This document shows, in pieces, positions 9,481 to 18,390 of a DNA stretch of 64,000 bases. The notes beneath the pieces are model-generated. The model was not told where the DNA came from. It saw nothing but the letters and a program-made list of their open reading frames with translations, and made no database searches. Each line of letters starts with the position of its first letter. The first letter of the stretch is position 1. Made by a program: the position numbers and the translations under genes. Source of the stretch: Rhizobium sp. (GTDB lineage Bacteria; Pseudomonadota; Gammaproteobacteria; Burkholderiales; Thiobacillaceae); contig JAIBEL010000058.1 of the NCBI GenBank assembly GCA_019459285.1, positions 20,955 to 84,954 of the forward strand, written 5' to 3'.

Positions 9481-11790
9481 ATGAATTCCGTATCGAGGAT
9501 GCCCTCACGTTCCCCTTTTTCCCGTCTCTTGCGGCGTGCTTTCTACGCTTTCGTGGCTTCAGGGCTGCTTGGCTTCGTGGCGCTCGGCATCATCAGCTGG
9601 GACCGGGAGCAGGCGGACGAACGGAATAATCTGTCCGTTCTTTCCGGATTCCTGGCGTCTGCGACCCAGGCCTTTTTCGACGATCTGGGCCATGGCCTTG
9701 ATCCCCTCGGCCAGCTGCTGCAGCGGATCGATGTCGTCAACCACCCCGAGGCGGCCCGCGCCGCCCTGGAAAAATTCCAGACGCGCTATCCCCAGGTCGG
9801 CGCCATGGCGGTCCTCGATCCGGGCGGCCGGATGCTGATCAATACGGCCTTGCCGCCGGGCGCCCCGCTGCCGGATTACCGGCACACGACGGATTACATG
9901 GCCCCCTTCCTGGCGGCACTGGACGCCCCCGGGCTGTATACGATCGGCCGCCCCGAATACGGCCAGGTCATCGGTGAGTGGCGCTTCCCGTTCCGCTACA
10001 CCATGCGGGACGAGCAGGGGCGCGCACTGTTCATGATCCAGGCGGCCATCCCCCTGGGAACGGGCATGCATTTCCTGCGCAACCTGTCGCTGCCGTCGAA
10101 CAGCCTGGTCGGCATCCTGCGCGAGGACGGGTTCCAGCAGGCCCGCTGGCCTGTGGACAACCCCGACAAAGTCTACGGCCGACCCCTGAACGGCCCGCTC
10201 ATCAAGACGATCCACGCGCAGCCAGGCCTGCGTCATGGCTATTTCACCGGCTTTTCGCCCTGGATGTACACGGAACAGCAACGGCTGGGCGCCTATAGCC
10301 ACCTCGCCACGCTGCCCATGTACGCCTATGTGTCGATTCCCTACAGACATGTCTGGAACAAATGGTGGGAACACAACAGCCCGGTACTCGGGGTGTTCCT
10401 GGTCTTCGTGGCCATCTTCGGTGCCATTTCCTACTGGGTCAGGATTCATGAGCGGCAACACAGCGACGAACTGCTGAGCCAGGCGCGGCGCGATTCGCTG
10501 ACCGGGCTCACCAACCGCGCAGGCGCGGAAGAGCTTCTGGAACACCAGATCCGAGCCGCCAAGGAGAGCGGCCGCCCCTTCTCGATCATGTTTTTCGATC
10601 TCGATCGCTTCAAGGACATCAACGACACGCTCGGGCACGGCATCGGCGACCAACTCCTGGCCGAAGTCGGCAAACGGACGTCCGCCACGCTGCGTCATCA
10701 CGACATGCTGGCGCGCCTGGGCGGCGACGAGTTCCTGATCATTCTTCCCGATTGCCCGCCCGTTGCCGCCGCACGGACGGCGCAACGCCTGATCGTGGTG
10801 TTCGAGGCGCCGTTCCAGGTGGCCCAGCACCGATTGAAAATGTCCTGCAGCATCGGCCTGGCCTTCTTCCCCGACCACGGCACCGACCGCGAGACATTGC
10901 TCAAGCACGCCGACACGGCCATGTACGAGGCGAAGCGCCTGGGCCGCAGCGGCTTTGCCTGCTTCGAAGTGGGCCTCGGCGAACGGCTGCAGCAGCGGTT
11001 GACGCTCGAAGCGAAAATGCGCGACGCGCTGGTCAAACAGCAGTTCAGGCTCCACTACCAGCCGATCGTCGACCTGGAATCGGGCCGGATCCTCTGCGCC
11101 GAAGCGCTGCTGCGCTGGCGCGACACCGACGGCGTCGAACACCATCCCGCCCAGTTCATTCCGGTCGCCGAGGAGTCGGGGCTCATCCTGCCGCTGGGGG
11201 AATGGGTATTGAAAACCGCCTGCGCGCAGGCCAAGGCATGGCTCGACCAGGGATTCGATCTGAGCATGGCGGTCAATCTCTCCACACGCCAGTTCCAGGA
11301 TCCGGACCTGCTGGGCAAGGTCACCTCCGTCATCGGCGGCTGCCACCTGCCGCCGTCGCGCCTGGAGCTGGAAATCACCGAAGGCGCCGCGATGCTCGAT
11401 GCGGAATCCAGCGTGGAAGTGCTCGGCGCCTTGAAGCGCATCGGCGTGCGTATCGCCATCGACGATTTCGGAACCGGCTACTCGTCGCTGAGCTATCTGA
11501 AACGGCTGCCTGCCGACACGATCAAGATCGACAAGAACTTCGTCGACGGCGTGGCCGACGAATCGGAAGACCGGGCCATCGTCCGCTCCATCATCGCCCT
11601 GGCCCACGCCCTCGACAAAGACACGATCGCCGAAGGCATCGAGACGGAAGAACAGAAGCAGGCGCTGGAAAAGGCCGGCTGCCACATGGGGCAGGGCTAT
11701 CTTTTCAGCCGTCCGTTGCCTGCAGAAGAATTCCAGGCGCTGCTGGCGAATGCGAACGAATCACGCCAGACAATCACGTATACCAACTGA
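9481..11790 (+). CDS. Membrane GGDEF-EAL protein (cyclic-di-GMP turnover)
   Basis: A 769-aa inner-membrane signalling protein. A first transmembrane helix (about residues 20-40) and a second (about 300-322) bracket a roughly 260-residue periplasmic domain, probably a Cache/PDC-like sensor. The GGDEF domain has an intact motif at 414-418 and an inhibitory RxxD site (RHHD) five residues before it. The EAL domain has EALLRW at 541, AVNLS, EITE, DDFGTGYSSLSYLK, KIDKNF and AEGIETEEQ, all expected phosphodiesterase residues. It could therefore both make and degrade c-di-GMP. The start is uncertain: ATGs at 9448, 9481 and 9499 are all possible and none has a strong ribosome-binding site. It is the last core gene before the island. 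Confidence 0.88.
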   Translation: MNSVSRMPSRSPFSRLLRRAFYAFVASGLLGFVALGIISWDREQADERNNLSVLSGFLASATQAFFDDLGHGLDPLGQLLQRIDVVNHPEAARAALEKFQTRYPQVGAMAVLDPGGRMLINTALPPGAPLPDYRHTTDYMAPFLAALDAPGLYTIGRPEYGQVIGEWRFPFRYTMRDEQGRALFMIQAAIPLGTGMHFLRNLSLPSNSLVGILREDGFQQARWPVDNPDKVYGRPLNGPLIKTIHAQPGLRHGYFTGFSPWMYTEQQRLGAYSHLATLPMYAYVSIPYRHVWNKWWEHNSPVLGVFLVFVAIFGAISYWVRIHERQHSDELLSQARRDSLTGLTNRAGAEELLEHQIRAAKESGRPFSIMFFDLDRFKDINDTLGHGIGDQLLAEVGKRTSATLRHHDMLARLGGDEFLIILPDCPPVAAARTAQRLIVVFEAPFQVAQHRLKMSCSIGLAFFPDHGTDRETLLKHADTAMYEAKRLGRSGFACFEVGLGERLQQRLTLEAKMRDALVKQQFRLHYQPIVDLESGRILCAEALLRWRDTDGVEHHPAQFIPVAEESGLILPLGEWVLKTACAQAKAWLDQGFDLSMAVNLSTRQFQDPDLLGKVTSVIGGCHLPPSRLELEITEGAAMLDAESSVEVLGALKRIGVRIAIDDFGTGYSSLSYLKRLPADTIKIDKNFVDGVADESEDRAIVRSIIALAHALDKDTIAEGIETEEQKQALEKAGCHMGQGYLFSRPLPAEEFQALLANANESRQTITYTN

Positions 11791-11889
11791 GGTGCGGCGG
11801 CCTGGCCGCGCGGGTATCCGTCTCTCCTAGAGACATCTCTCAGCCGGGATTTATTTATTGGTACAGGTGTTTTTGAAAATCATTCTGTC

Positions 11890-13017
11890 CTATGTGGTAG
11901 GTGCTACCGCCGTTGAGCCCCCAGTTTGCGCCTTGTAAACCAATGACAATATTTCACGAAGCAACGGCTCCGCGATTTCTGAAACAAATCCTTCATCAGC
12001 AGATGAGAAGAGATACTCGCCAATTCTCAGGTGAGCAATGCTTGAACGTACCCTGTAAACAAAATACGCAGTGAGTCTTGAAAGGCGTTCGTAGTCCCAT
12101 TGCAGTTTGTTCGCCGCAAATCCAACTCGAGAGAACCCGCTGCTGATAGCTTTCTTAAAACTCTCGGCTTGTTCTTTATATGGGTTTGCATCCTTCGAGT
12201 ACTCGAACAGAAGCTCGAGTAATTGTTGGTGGTGTGAGGCGTCATTGAAGACAGCTCCCAGCACCCGCTCGAAGAAATGCATGTCCGTACAGTGTTTCCT
12301 GATGACCTTGGTCAGTCGATCGATTTCTTTATCACCGCTATATGAGTTCAGTAGTTTGCCAATCCCTTTGAGGTCAGAGCCAAGCCGCTTGATTTCTTCG
12401 ACGAGCATCAAGTCAAAATTCAACTCGAGCAAGTGATAGAGTTTGAGAAACCTTTCAAGCGGTGAGGCCTGGGCTATCGTTCGCCAAACTGCATCTCTCT
12501 GCGCGTCGGTGTCAATCCTGATATCTGGTCGCGCGGCTATTGAGGACGCTCTAGTCGTGTATGGCGCCAGCCTACTGTGTTGATCGTCTGGGTGGGTAAA
12601 GCTCCCCCAAATCCCGCTGCCGGCCCTGTAAGTCGATATATACTCGTCGTAGTCAAGATGTGACAAAACGAGATAGTCACTTAGAAACTTAAAGTCTCGT
12701 CGTGCATTCCCTTGAGCATCGAGAATGTCTGTAGGGCTCGCGTCGCTGAGATATGCAACAACCAGTTCCGCACTCGCCGCACCATATGTGAACTCTTGGC
12801 CTTTGCACGTAACGAGAGAAGCAATTGGCAAGTCAGTATCCGGCCGTGTTATTTCGATAATCGCATCGCGAACGTACATCGGCGAGACGGAGATTAGTGG
12901 CAAAGCAATTAAGTCATTTACTACACAGTGTTGGTTATATTCTAGGATTGTCATACTGGAATCGAAGCCAAAATCGATCCCGTCTCTACGCATCGAATCA
13001 AACACAGCGTACTGCAT
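11890..13017 (-). CDS. HEPN-like protein paired with a DGQR protein
   Basis: A 375-aa protein without a recognised full-length family. The C-terminal third is helical and holds VRSSIAHLRIGEY. RSSIAH fits the R-x4-6-H active site of HEPN ribonucleases (Arg about 324, His about 329). The N-terminal half is mixed alpha/beta with no known motif. The ATG at 13017 is chosen because GGAAGCGGAG precedes it at good spacing and it begins 5 bp after the stop of the upstream gene; a start at 13065 would overlap that gene. Tight coupling to the DGQR protein suggests a two-gene defence or toxin module. The base composition is clearly AT-richer than the core genes on the left. The ribonuclease role is inference from the motif. 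Confidence 0.6.
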   Translation of the reverse strand: MQYAVFDSMRRDGIDFGFDSSMTILEYNQHCVVNDLIALPLISVSPMYVRDAIIEITRPDTDLPIASLVTCKGQEFTYGAASAELVVAYLSDASPTDILDAQGNARRDFKFLSDYLVLSHLDYDEYISTYRAGSGIWGSFTHPDDQHSRLAPYTTRASSIAARPDIRIDTDAQRDAVWRTIAQASPLERFLKLYHLLELNFDLMLVEEIKRLGSDLKGIGKLLNSYSGDKEIDRLTKVIRKHCTDMHFFERVLGAVFNDASHHQQLLELLFEYSKDANPYKEQAESFKKAISSGFSRVGFAANKLQWDYERLSRLTAYFVYRVRSSIAHLRIGEYLFSSADEGFVSEIAEPLLREILSLVYKAQTGGSTAVAPTT

Positions 13018-13021
13018 GAGG

Positions 13022-13996
13022 TTACTCCGCTTCCCGCTCCCAAAGCTCGGCAATAGGGCTTTCACCCTCGTCTCTGAAGAACTCTTTGAAACCGACGTTC
13101 AGCAATTTGCGAGTGGCAAAGCCAACGTTAACCTTACGGACGGGTAGCCCCTCTACAATCTTTTGAAAGATCTCAAGTCCTAAAGGGTCATCTCCTGGTG
13201 ATGCATCCGAGAGCTTTTTCCGCAACAAGTCGATGGCCTTATCGATGCGATTCCGTCGTTCATCGCTTGAGCCAAAATCTGAAACTGCGGCAAAAAAGGC
13301 ATTCATGACATTGTCACTGCCAAACCAGCTCGTACCGGTTGGAGCTAAAGTGTTTGTTCCATCGTAGACACGGCATATTTCGTCGTCGAGGCAAACAAAT
13401 TCCTCGAGGTAGTGACGAAACAACATGAAATCTGCTCCAAGGGTATCTTCGTCCTGTGCGAGGACTGATTCCTCAGAGATCTTCTGGGCTACGATGTTTT
13501 GTTTCTCCACCTCTGGACTCTTTAGAAGAAATGCGTGGTAAGCGGTGGCGATCCTATCCAAAGCGTATTTTCTCGGGCGGGTTCGTCTTGAACCGTCGGT
13601 TTCAACAAAGAGTTCTAGCCCGCTAATTTCCTTCTCCAGCGTACCCTTAAAAGCCGAGAACAAGACTTCAATCTGATGCCGCATTGACATCGGTTTTTGT
13701 CCGGCGTTGAGAACAATGATCCGATAGATGAGGTTGTTAAGGCTCTCTTCCAGACGAATCTCAAGATGTACCGTTTGATTAGCCATGAAATCATGGCCTT
13801 CGCTGGCAAGATCGTTCAGGATGTAGGTTCGCTGCAGTCCGTCGAGGATGTTGACTCCACCGGGGGTTGCCAGCCTTTGGGCAAGAGTCTTTAAATCATT
13901 GCTGCTGCAAAGCAGCTTTAGCTGACCTGCCACAAGAGGTGAAACGGCAAGCGTGATGGTAGGCAAAAGCGCGCCACGTCTGATGTCTTCTTTCAT
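13022..13996 (-). CDS. DGQR/DndB-like protein, 5' end uncertain or truncated
   Basis: It contains NILDGLQRTYIL and, further on, VLNAGQKPMSMRHQIE. This is the layout of ParB/DGQHR/DUF262-type proteins, with a DGQ(H)R motif followed by an N..Q.P motif; DndB is one such protein. The ATG at 13996 is the first in-frame ATG and gives 324 aa. However, sequence that looks coding (CVFDEAGNLSFQ) extends upstream to about 14,070, where the possible left element boundary lies, and beyond it the frame loses coding character. No normal ATG start fits the full domain. Either a non-ATG start is used or the 5' end has been cut off. It is followed directly by the HEPN gene. Function unknown; DNA binding or nuclease regulation is plausible. 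Confidence 0.55.
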   Translation of the reverse strand: MKEDIRRGALLPTITLAVSPLVAGQLKLLCSSNDLKTLAQRLATPGGVNILDGLQRTYILNDLASEGHDFMANQTVHLEIRLEESLNNLIYRIIVLNAGQKPMSMRHQIEVLFSAFKGTLEKEISGLELFVETDGSRRTRPRKYALDRIATAYHAFLLKSPEVEKQNIVAQKISEESVLAQDEDTLGADFMLFRHYLEEFVCLDDEICRVYDGTNTLAPTGTSWFGSDNVMNAFFAAVSDFGSSDERRNRIDKAIDLLRKKLSDASPGDDPLGLEIFQKIVEGLPVRKVNVGFATRKLLNVGFKEFFRDEGESPIAELWEREAE

Positions 13997-14091
13997 GCGT
14001 CCATAGTCGAGTGCTTGGAAACTCAGGTTACCTGCTTCATCAAAAACACAGGAAATTATTCGAGAAAAACATATGTTGGCCGACCGTTGAA

Positions 14092-14112
14092 AAATAAGGC
14101 ATAACGTGGCCA
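14092..14112 (+). repeat. Left copy of a 21-bp direct repeat (candidate element end)
   Basis: It contains GCATAACGTGGCCA preceded by AAATAAG. The same 21 bp with one mismatch recurs in the same orientation at 48,651-48,671, close to the tRNA-Ala gene. A TGT lies at 14,074, just outside this copy, and another lies outside the right copy. This copy sits exactly where the DGQR gene loses its 5' end. Tn7-like end or recombination site is inferred. Confidence 0.55.
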
Positions 14113-14298
14113 AAAGATTTTTCTTAAAAATCGCCGCAATTGAGAGGGAATTTTTGGCGGGAAAATACGAAAAGCCCCAGACAAACCTTTTGCTGGTCGA
14201 TGCGCCCCTACCCAAGCGCTCACCGTCATTCGAGTCTTAATAATGGCTGGAAGTCTGCTGCCCTCCGAACTGACACGTTGTATGCGTGACCAGCGTTG

Positions 14299-14850
14299 CT
14301 ATCTCGCATAGCTTGCGATGCAGTCCCCACACATCCATTCTCCTTCGTCGTAGATGCCTCCAGCCATGTCCTTCCTCTGATGGCACCAGCCACATTCGGC
14401 AAGAAGTCGACCGTCGTCGTAATCGGAATTCTTTGGCGCGCTATAGCCAGGTTTTTTAGATGGCAGTTGGGTTGGGTCTGCAGGCCGAGTGAAACAACCG
14501 CAGTTAGAGCACCAGCGTCCGCCGAGGTGTTCAATGGTGCTTTGTTTCCCACATCGTCCACATTCGGGGGCTGACGTCTGAGCCAACTGCTGGAGAGTTA
14601 GCTTGTCGAGACTAGTTATACGACTGCATTTCAACCCGTTTTTGTTTAGGTGAGAAAGCAGGGGGTCGAAGCCTGTATCCCTTGAGAGGACAAAGCATTC
14701 GGTTTCTGGAGCGGTCTCGATAGTTCTGCCAAGCTGAAATGCAATGTGGAAATCCAACGCGTTCTTGCCTGAGCCCTCAATCTTATGGAAATCAACGCGA
14801 CTAAACCGGTGGGCAGTGGCTTTGTTCTTGGATGGGGTTGAAAATATTAG
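14299..14850 (-). pseudogene. 5'-truncated PIN-like protein with C-terminal zinc ribbons
   Basis: The frame reads RVDFHKIEGSGKNALDFHIA, then FVLSRDTGFDPLLSHL, matching the second half of PIN-like nuclease domains. Two cysteine clusters follow (CGRCGKQ with WCSNCGCF, and CGWCHQRK with WMCGDC), which should bind zinc. The first half of the PIN fold, with its early catalytic Asp and a normal start codon, is absent: the frame closes at a TAG at 14,851-14,853 and offers only a TTG at 14,757. Its lost 5' end abuts the unclear 5' end of the oppositely oriented rnlA. This reads as a recombination scar. Confidence 0.55.
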
Positions 14851-15817
14851 CTATAAGCCAGCAAACGCTTCAGGAAGCGAGAAGCACTTGCGCGGAAAGT
14901 ACCAAGGCAAAGATGTATTGGTGAGAATATTCGAGAATAAGAACGGGTCGACCACCATTGGGCATGCGGCAGGGTATGACAAAGAGCTGTTCGAAATATT
15001 GGCAAGTGAGCTGGCAAGTCGTTGTTGCTATTCAGCGGACAAGAACTTCAATTTAAGTATCCCGAAATTTGAGAAAACAGACTTCGATGGGATGGAAAGC
15101 TACCTTGAGTCAGTTGGGGCGGTGAAAGAATACGTGAACGAGTTGACCTACGGTTCCCAAACAAGGTGGAAAGGCGCTTCTGGGGACTCTCTGAGCATTA
15201 CTCGCTTCCATAACAATACCGTACAGTTTCAAGGGAGGCATGCGGAACTCGCCTCATATGCATGGGACTACTTGATAAATGTGCTGTCCTTAGAGTCCGC
15301 AGTCACCAAGCAAATAGACACATTCAAAGTAGATACCACGGTCGAAATAATTAGAAGTGAGCTGGAAGGAAAAATCCCCGCGGCACATCAATACTTAGAT
15401 GATGTCGTTACAAAGCAATTGTCCTCGGCTTTGGTTTTATACAAAGTCGACATTCCCATGGAGGATTATGGTGCTGTTGCTTTTCCGGCCCTCAGAGGGC
15501 TGGAGGGCTTCATAAAGCAGGTTTTTCAGAAAGTGGGCTTCAAGCTAACTGACAAGGATTCCGTTGGGCTCTACTTTGACCAGGCGGTCGCTGGACGTTA
15601 TGCATTGCGTCACGACTATGCGGCCCATGCAGGGCAGCCCTACGCAGATGTGTTGGCAGATAGCTATACTTTATATGCTAATCAACGACATGGCTTATTC
15701 CATATGGATGTAAACGTCGAGACGTCTCGGGTGTTGGGTTCTGCTCAAGATGCTCGACGTGTTGTCGATGAAGTATTTGTAAACATTGAGCAGGCATGCC
15801 GCAAGCTCCCAATATGA
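14822..15817 (+). CDS. rnlA: RnlA-family toxin (RNase LS), 5' end uncertain
   Basis: It matches the RnlA endoribonuclease family, which cleaves mRNA during phage infection when its antitoxin is lost. Shared features are NGSTTIG, VQFQGRHAELASY, YFDQAVAGRYALRHDYAAH and the near-terminal HGLFHMDV, in the same order as in E. coli RnlA. Homology begins close to GVENISYK, roughly 25-30 residues into the E. coli protein, so the normal N-terminus is missing or divergent. The TTG at 14,822 is the closest plausible start. An ATG at 14,744 gives 357 aa, but the extra residues are antisense to the PIN-like remnant. The toxin may therefore be truncated. It overlaps rnlB by ATGA. Confidence 0.75.
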   Translation: MFLDGVENISYKPANASGSEKHLRGKYQGKDVLVRIFENKNGSTTIGHAAGYDKELFEILASELASRCCYSADKNFNLSIPKFEKTDFDGMESYLESVGAVKEYVNELTYGSQTRWKGASGDSLSITRFHNNTVQFQGRHAELASYAWDYLINVLSLESAVTKQIDTFKVDTTVEIIRSELEGKIPAAHQYLDDVVTKQLSSALVLYKVDIPMEDYGAVAFPALRGLEGFIKQVFQKVGFKLTDKDSVGLYFDQAVAGRYALRHDYAAHAGQPYADVLADSYTLYANQRHGLFHMDVNVETSRVLGSAQDARRVVDEVFVNIEQACRKLPI

Positions 15818-16179
15818 AACGGACATACCTTCTTCGCACCGAGCCCTCAGGGGACCTGTCTGCCGCGGTCTTTGCCGTTGGCGTGGCTAGTCCCCTGGAG
15901 TCTCTTGGGCAACTCGAGAAGGAACTTAAACGCAAGCACGTGCGAGGCAAAGTGTTGTTCGACCTTTTGTTGGCGCATGGCTCCAAGTCAAACCGATACT
16001 TCATCGGAGACTTCGATGGTGAACACTTTCGGAGTGCCAAATTTAGCAATGTTGATAGCCGATATAAGGACTTCTCGGTCATCTCGGCGCAGGTCTTGCA
16101 GAAGAATGTGAAACAGGTGGATAGCAGCCTTCTAAGCCAAGCAATGAGATTTGCCCTAGAAAAGGGCATTCCGTTTTGA
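15814..16179 (+). CDS. rnlB: RnlB-family antitoxin
   Basis: A 121-aa protein close in size to E. coli RnlB (123 aa). It carries the characteristic segment GKVLFDLLLAHGSKSNRYF, aligned with GEILFDLLCANG in E. coli. It neutralises RnlA by direct binding in type II fashion; in T4-infected E. coli the loss of RnlB frees RnlA to degrade phage mRNA. The ATG at 15,814 overlaps the rnlA stop (ATGA), which implies translational coupling; an alternative ATG lies at 15,796. Gene order toxin then antitoxin is the same as in E. coli. Confidence 0.8.
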   Translation: MKRTYLLRTEPSGDLSAAVFAVGVASPLESLGQLEKELKRKHVRGKVLFDLLLAHGSKSNRYFIGDFDGEHFRSAKFSNVDSRYKDFSVISAQVLQKNVKQVDSSLLSQAMRFALEKGIPF

Positions 16180-16616
16180 CTTATTGCTTTGGGCTGTCAC
16201 TTTGCATCATCTGATGCCCATATAAACAACCCACTGAAGCTGTCTCACCGGAACGAACTATCCCGCTTGAGTAACCCCCGCCGTTTAGCTTGGCGTCGCT
16301 TCCGGCATGCCAGACTTATACAAAATTATCACTCGGCTGTATAATTATTGGATTCCTGATAACTCTATGTATTCAATTGGTTATCTCGGGTGCGGCCGTG
16401 TAACCAATTCCACCATCACTGACTGGCCGAATGGTAGGGACGCCGGTTCGATTCCTCCACAACATCCCAATAGGAATAGAAACCTCTTGTCGTACTTGGC
16501 TTAGTTGTTACGACGAACCCGTACAGCGTCCGAAACGTACCGTTGGCCAGCGGCTCATCGTAAACCTCAAAGGTTTCGCAAGCGATGAGCAGCTTCTTGA
16601 GTGTGCCGAACCCCGC
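16180..16616. other. Intergenic region without a recognised gene
   Basis: 437 bp between convergent rnlB and the GIY-YIG gene. No plausible reading frame was found. A T-loop-like string, GGTTCGATTCC, occurs near 16,445 but no complete tRNA fold could be drawn around it. It may be remnant sequence from earlier rearrangement. Confidence 0.4.
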
Positions 16617-17072
16617 CTACGCGAACCGAGCCATTATGGATTCTGCAACGGCGCGGTGCGCCGACGTCGATGGATGGAAATGAATTTCTGTCTGATGTAG
16701 CGGCCACTGCCCAGCGCACCGGATTAGAAACACGACTTCAGCCTCAACGGTTTCAATGTCTAAGGCAGGCTTTTCTAGAGGCGCATCTTCGTGACACCAG
16801 ATGTCGAGGTTTGCCTCAATGAGATGGTGCCGCCACGCATAGCCGTAATAGCCGCTTTCGCCAGCGGCGTTCCAGCCAAAGCGTAGCCGGTTGCGGATAG
16901 ACTGCTTTGTTACGCCTACGTAGATGGGTTTGTTGTCCACGCTCACGATATACAACTTAGGCTTCTTAGAAGTGGCAATGCCAGAGAACTTAGGGGTTCC
17001 TTTCTGGCACTGGACTGCAAAGGCGCCCGAATCGAAACTTAGTTTGTATCTTTCAGGACCAGAGATGCGCAT
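16617..17072 (-). CDS. GIY-YIG-like nuclease domain protein
   Basis: A 151-aa protein. Residues about 39-62 read KLYIVSVDNKPIYVGVTKQS, fitting the two-strand GIY-YIG core with IVS and YVG in the signature positions. This is followed by an Arg-containing helix (IRNRLRFGW) and a later Glu in ETVEAEVVFLIR, which matches the metal-binding Glu of the family. A conserved-looking tail, WPLHQTEIHFH, follows. Such stand-alone domains act in DNA cleavage or repair, or as restriction components. It lies downstream of the RES-Xre pair on the same strand. Nuclease activity is inferred from the fold. Confidence 0.7.
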   Translation of the reverse strand: MRISGPERYKLSFDSGAFAVQCQKGTPKFSGIATSKKPKLYIVSVDNKPIYVGVTKQSIRNRLRFGWNAAGESGYYGYAWRHHLIEANLDIWCHEDAPLEKPALDIETVEAEVVFLIRCAGQWPLHQTEIHFHPSTSAHRAVAESIMARFA

Positions 17073-17203
17073 GGTTTTGGGTCCAACATGGAGTTAATAG
17101 GTTGCGCGCATTTTCGCAGTTCCGCTTTGGAGCGCGGAGACATGCCGCAAACGCATACCAGTCCTGCTCCTGACATGTTGGTCATGCAACACAGCCCACA
17201 CAT
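17039..17203 (-). CDS. Possible small cysteine-rich protein
   Basis: A 54-aa frame beginning MCGLCCMTNMSG and containing CVCGMSPRSKAELRKC. It lies between the RES toxin gene and the GIY-YIG gene and overlaps the GIY-YIG start by 34 bp. The seven cysteines resemble a small metal-binding peptide, but the frame is open further upstream and no clear ribosome-binding site was seen. It could be chance. Confidence 0.22.
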   Translation of the reverse strand: MCGLCCMTNMSGAGLVCVCGMSPRSKAELRKCAQPINSMLDPKPCASLVLKDTN

Positions 17204-17250
17204 AGGTTGACCGTGGCAAGCCGCTTGTCCATCGCAACCATGGGTAAGAT

Positions 17251-17973
17251 TCACGATAGCACCCTCCACGTTTGGCCGGCTTCCCGTTCCACTACTACGC
17301 CCTCGCTGGTCAGCCGATAAGTCAGTGAACAGCAGGGATGGGGCGAAGAGAGCACATTTCTGTTCAAGACCCCATAATTCTCTCCATCGCACCGAGCTGA
17401 CGGGGTCACAAATCCTGGGTGGCTTTCACGGTGCAGCCTAGCCCCAATCTGCTGCGTAAAGTGATAGCTGGTTGGGTGCACCAGGTCGGGATAGTCCTCT
17501 GCTCTCGCTCTCAGGTCCAATAGCGCGGCATCACAGCGCACCCAGTACACCTTACGTTCACCCGTAATGCTTTCGCGCGCGCCTTTACTCACAAGGTCGT
17601 CATAGCCTGCATCGGACAGAAATCCATAACGCCAATGGTGTACGGTTTCGTGAACCGTCGTTTCCACCAAATCCGAGCCATACCATATGCCAAAGCTGCC
17701 ATCGCAAAAGCGGCTGGCCGCCCACTTCCGAAAAGGAAATTCAATAGCATTGAGCCAGTCGGCCTCCTCGAAGGGTCGGCCGATAATGGTGGTGGGCGAC
17801 TCATAGGTGTGCGGCTTGGTGGCAAGCTCGTGCTGCTGAGCTATTTCCCATTCTGCCGGGTCATCCGAGAGGTCGTCGAACAGGTTTTGGGAAACCCGGA
17901 TGGACTTGATATTGCGCGCCAAATCCTGATGCACATCAGCAAGCGGCAGCCCCGCGAAGAACGCATCCATCAA
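17251..17973 (-). CDS. RES-domain toxin
   Basis: A 240-aa member of the RES family, whose toxins break down NAD+ by phosphorolysis or hydrolysis and so stop growth. The conserved Arg-Glu-Ser core is visible: Arg in [16 protein letters not shown], Glu in [11 protein letters not shown], and a Ser further down. The gene follows the Xre antitoxin with a TGATG overlap (starts at 17,973 or 17,970). At 240 aa it is longer than minimal RES toxins (about 150-160 aa), the extra length lying at both ends. It would act in the cytoplasm. Confidence 0.82.
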   Translation of the reverse strand: MMDAFFAGLPLADVHQDLARNIKSIRVSQNLFDDLSDDPAEWEIAQQHELATKPHTYESPTTIIGRPFEEADWLNAIEFPFRKWAASRFCDGSFGIWYGSDLVETTVHETVHHWRYGFLSDAGYDDLVSKGARESITGERKVYWVRCDAALLDLRARAEDYPDLVHPTSYHFTQQIGARLHRESHPGFVTPSARCDGENYGVLNRNVLSSPHPCCSLTYRLTSEGVVVEREAGQTWRVLS

Positions 17974-18365
17974 TTACCACGAACCCGGTCAAGATAGGAC
18001 CGGACCATAAGCATCCCAGCAAAGCCCCATTCCTTTATTACATCTACAGGAGTCAGCCCTTCGAAGGCTTTGTTACGCTGGGTCATCCAAGCGTAGGCCA
18101 GGTCTCGGTCCTGTGGAAAGATTAGGCGAAGATTCTTGTGAATCGCCAATACGTGACCAGCACGCTCCAACAAGTCCCGGTTTGCGGCCAAGGGCTCTCC
18201 TCGACGGTAGCGGCTCAATGCCGTTCTGTTATTTGTGGCGAGGCCGAGCATGGCAAGCTGCTCCTCGGTTCCAAGCTTCCAATGCTCAAAGGCACGAGTC
18301 ACCATCTTGGCTAAGGCGCCACGGTTCTGGTCGCCCTGATTGAAGGCTACGGCTGCTTGGTTCAT
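17970..18365 (-). CDS. Xre/MbcA/ParS-type antitoxin
   Basis: A 131-aa antitoxin of the DUF2384/MbcA type. A helix-turn-helix-like N-terminal half ([19 protein letters not shown]) is followed by the toxin-binding domain ([32 protein letters not shown]). It neutralises the RES toxin encoded directly downstream and probably represses its own promoter. The start ATG at 18,365 has GGGGG in front. Inverted repeats immediately upstream are the probable operator. Confidence 0.82.
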   Translation of the reverse strand: MNQAAVAFNQGDQNRGALAKMVTRAFEHWKLGTEEQLAMLGLATNNRTALSRYRRGEPLAANRDLLERAGHVLAIHKNLRLIFPQDRDLAYAWMTQRNKAFEGLTPVDVIKEWGFAGMLMVRSYLDRVRGN

Positions 18366-18390
18366 GATGTACCCCCGGCTAATTAGTGTT

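Noticed and set aside
16427..16475. tRNA-like stretch with GGTTCGATTCC
   Set aside because: Acceptor, D and anticodon stems could not be drawn around it, so it is at most a fragment or chance.
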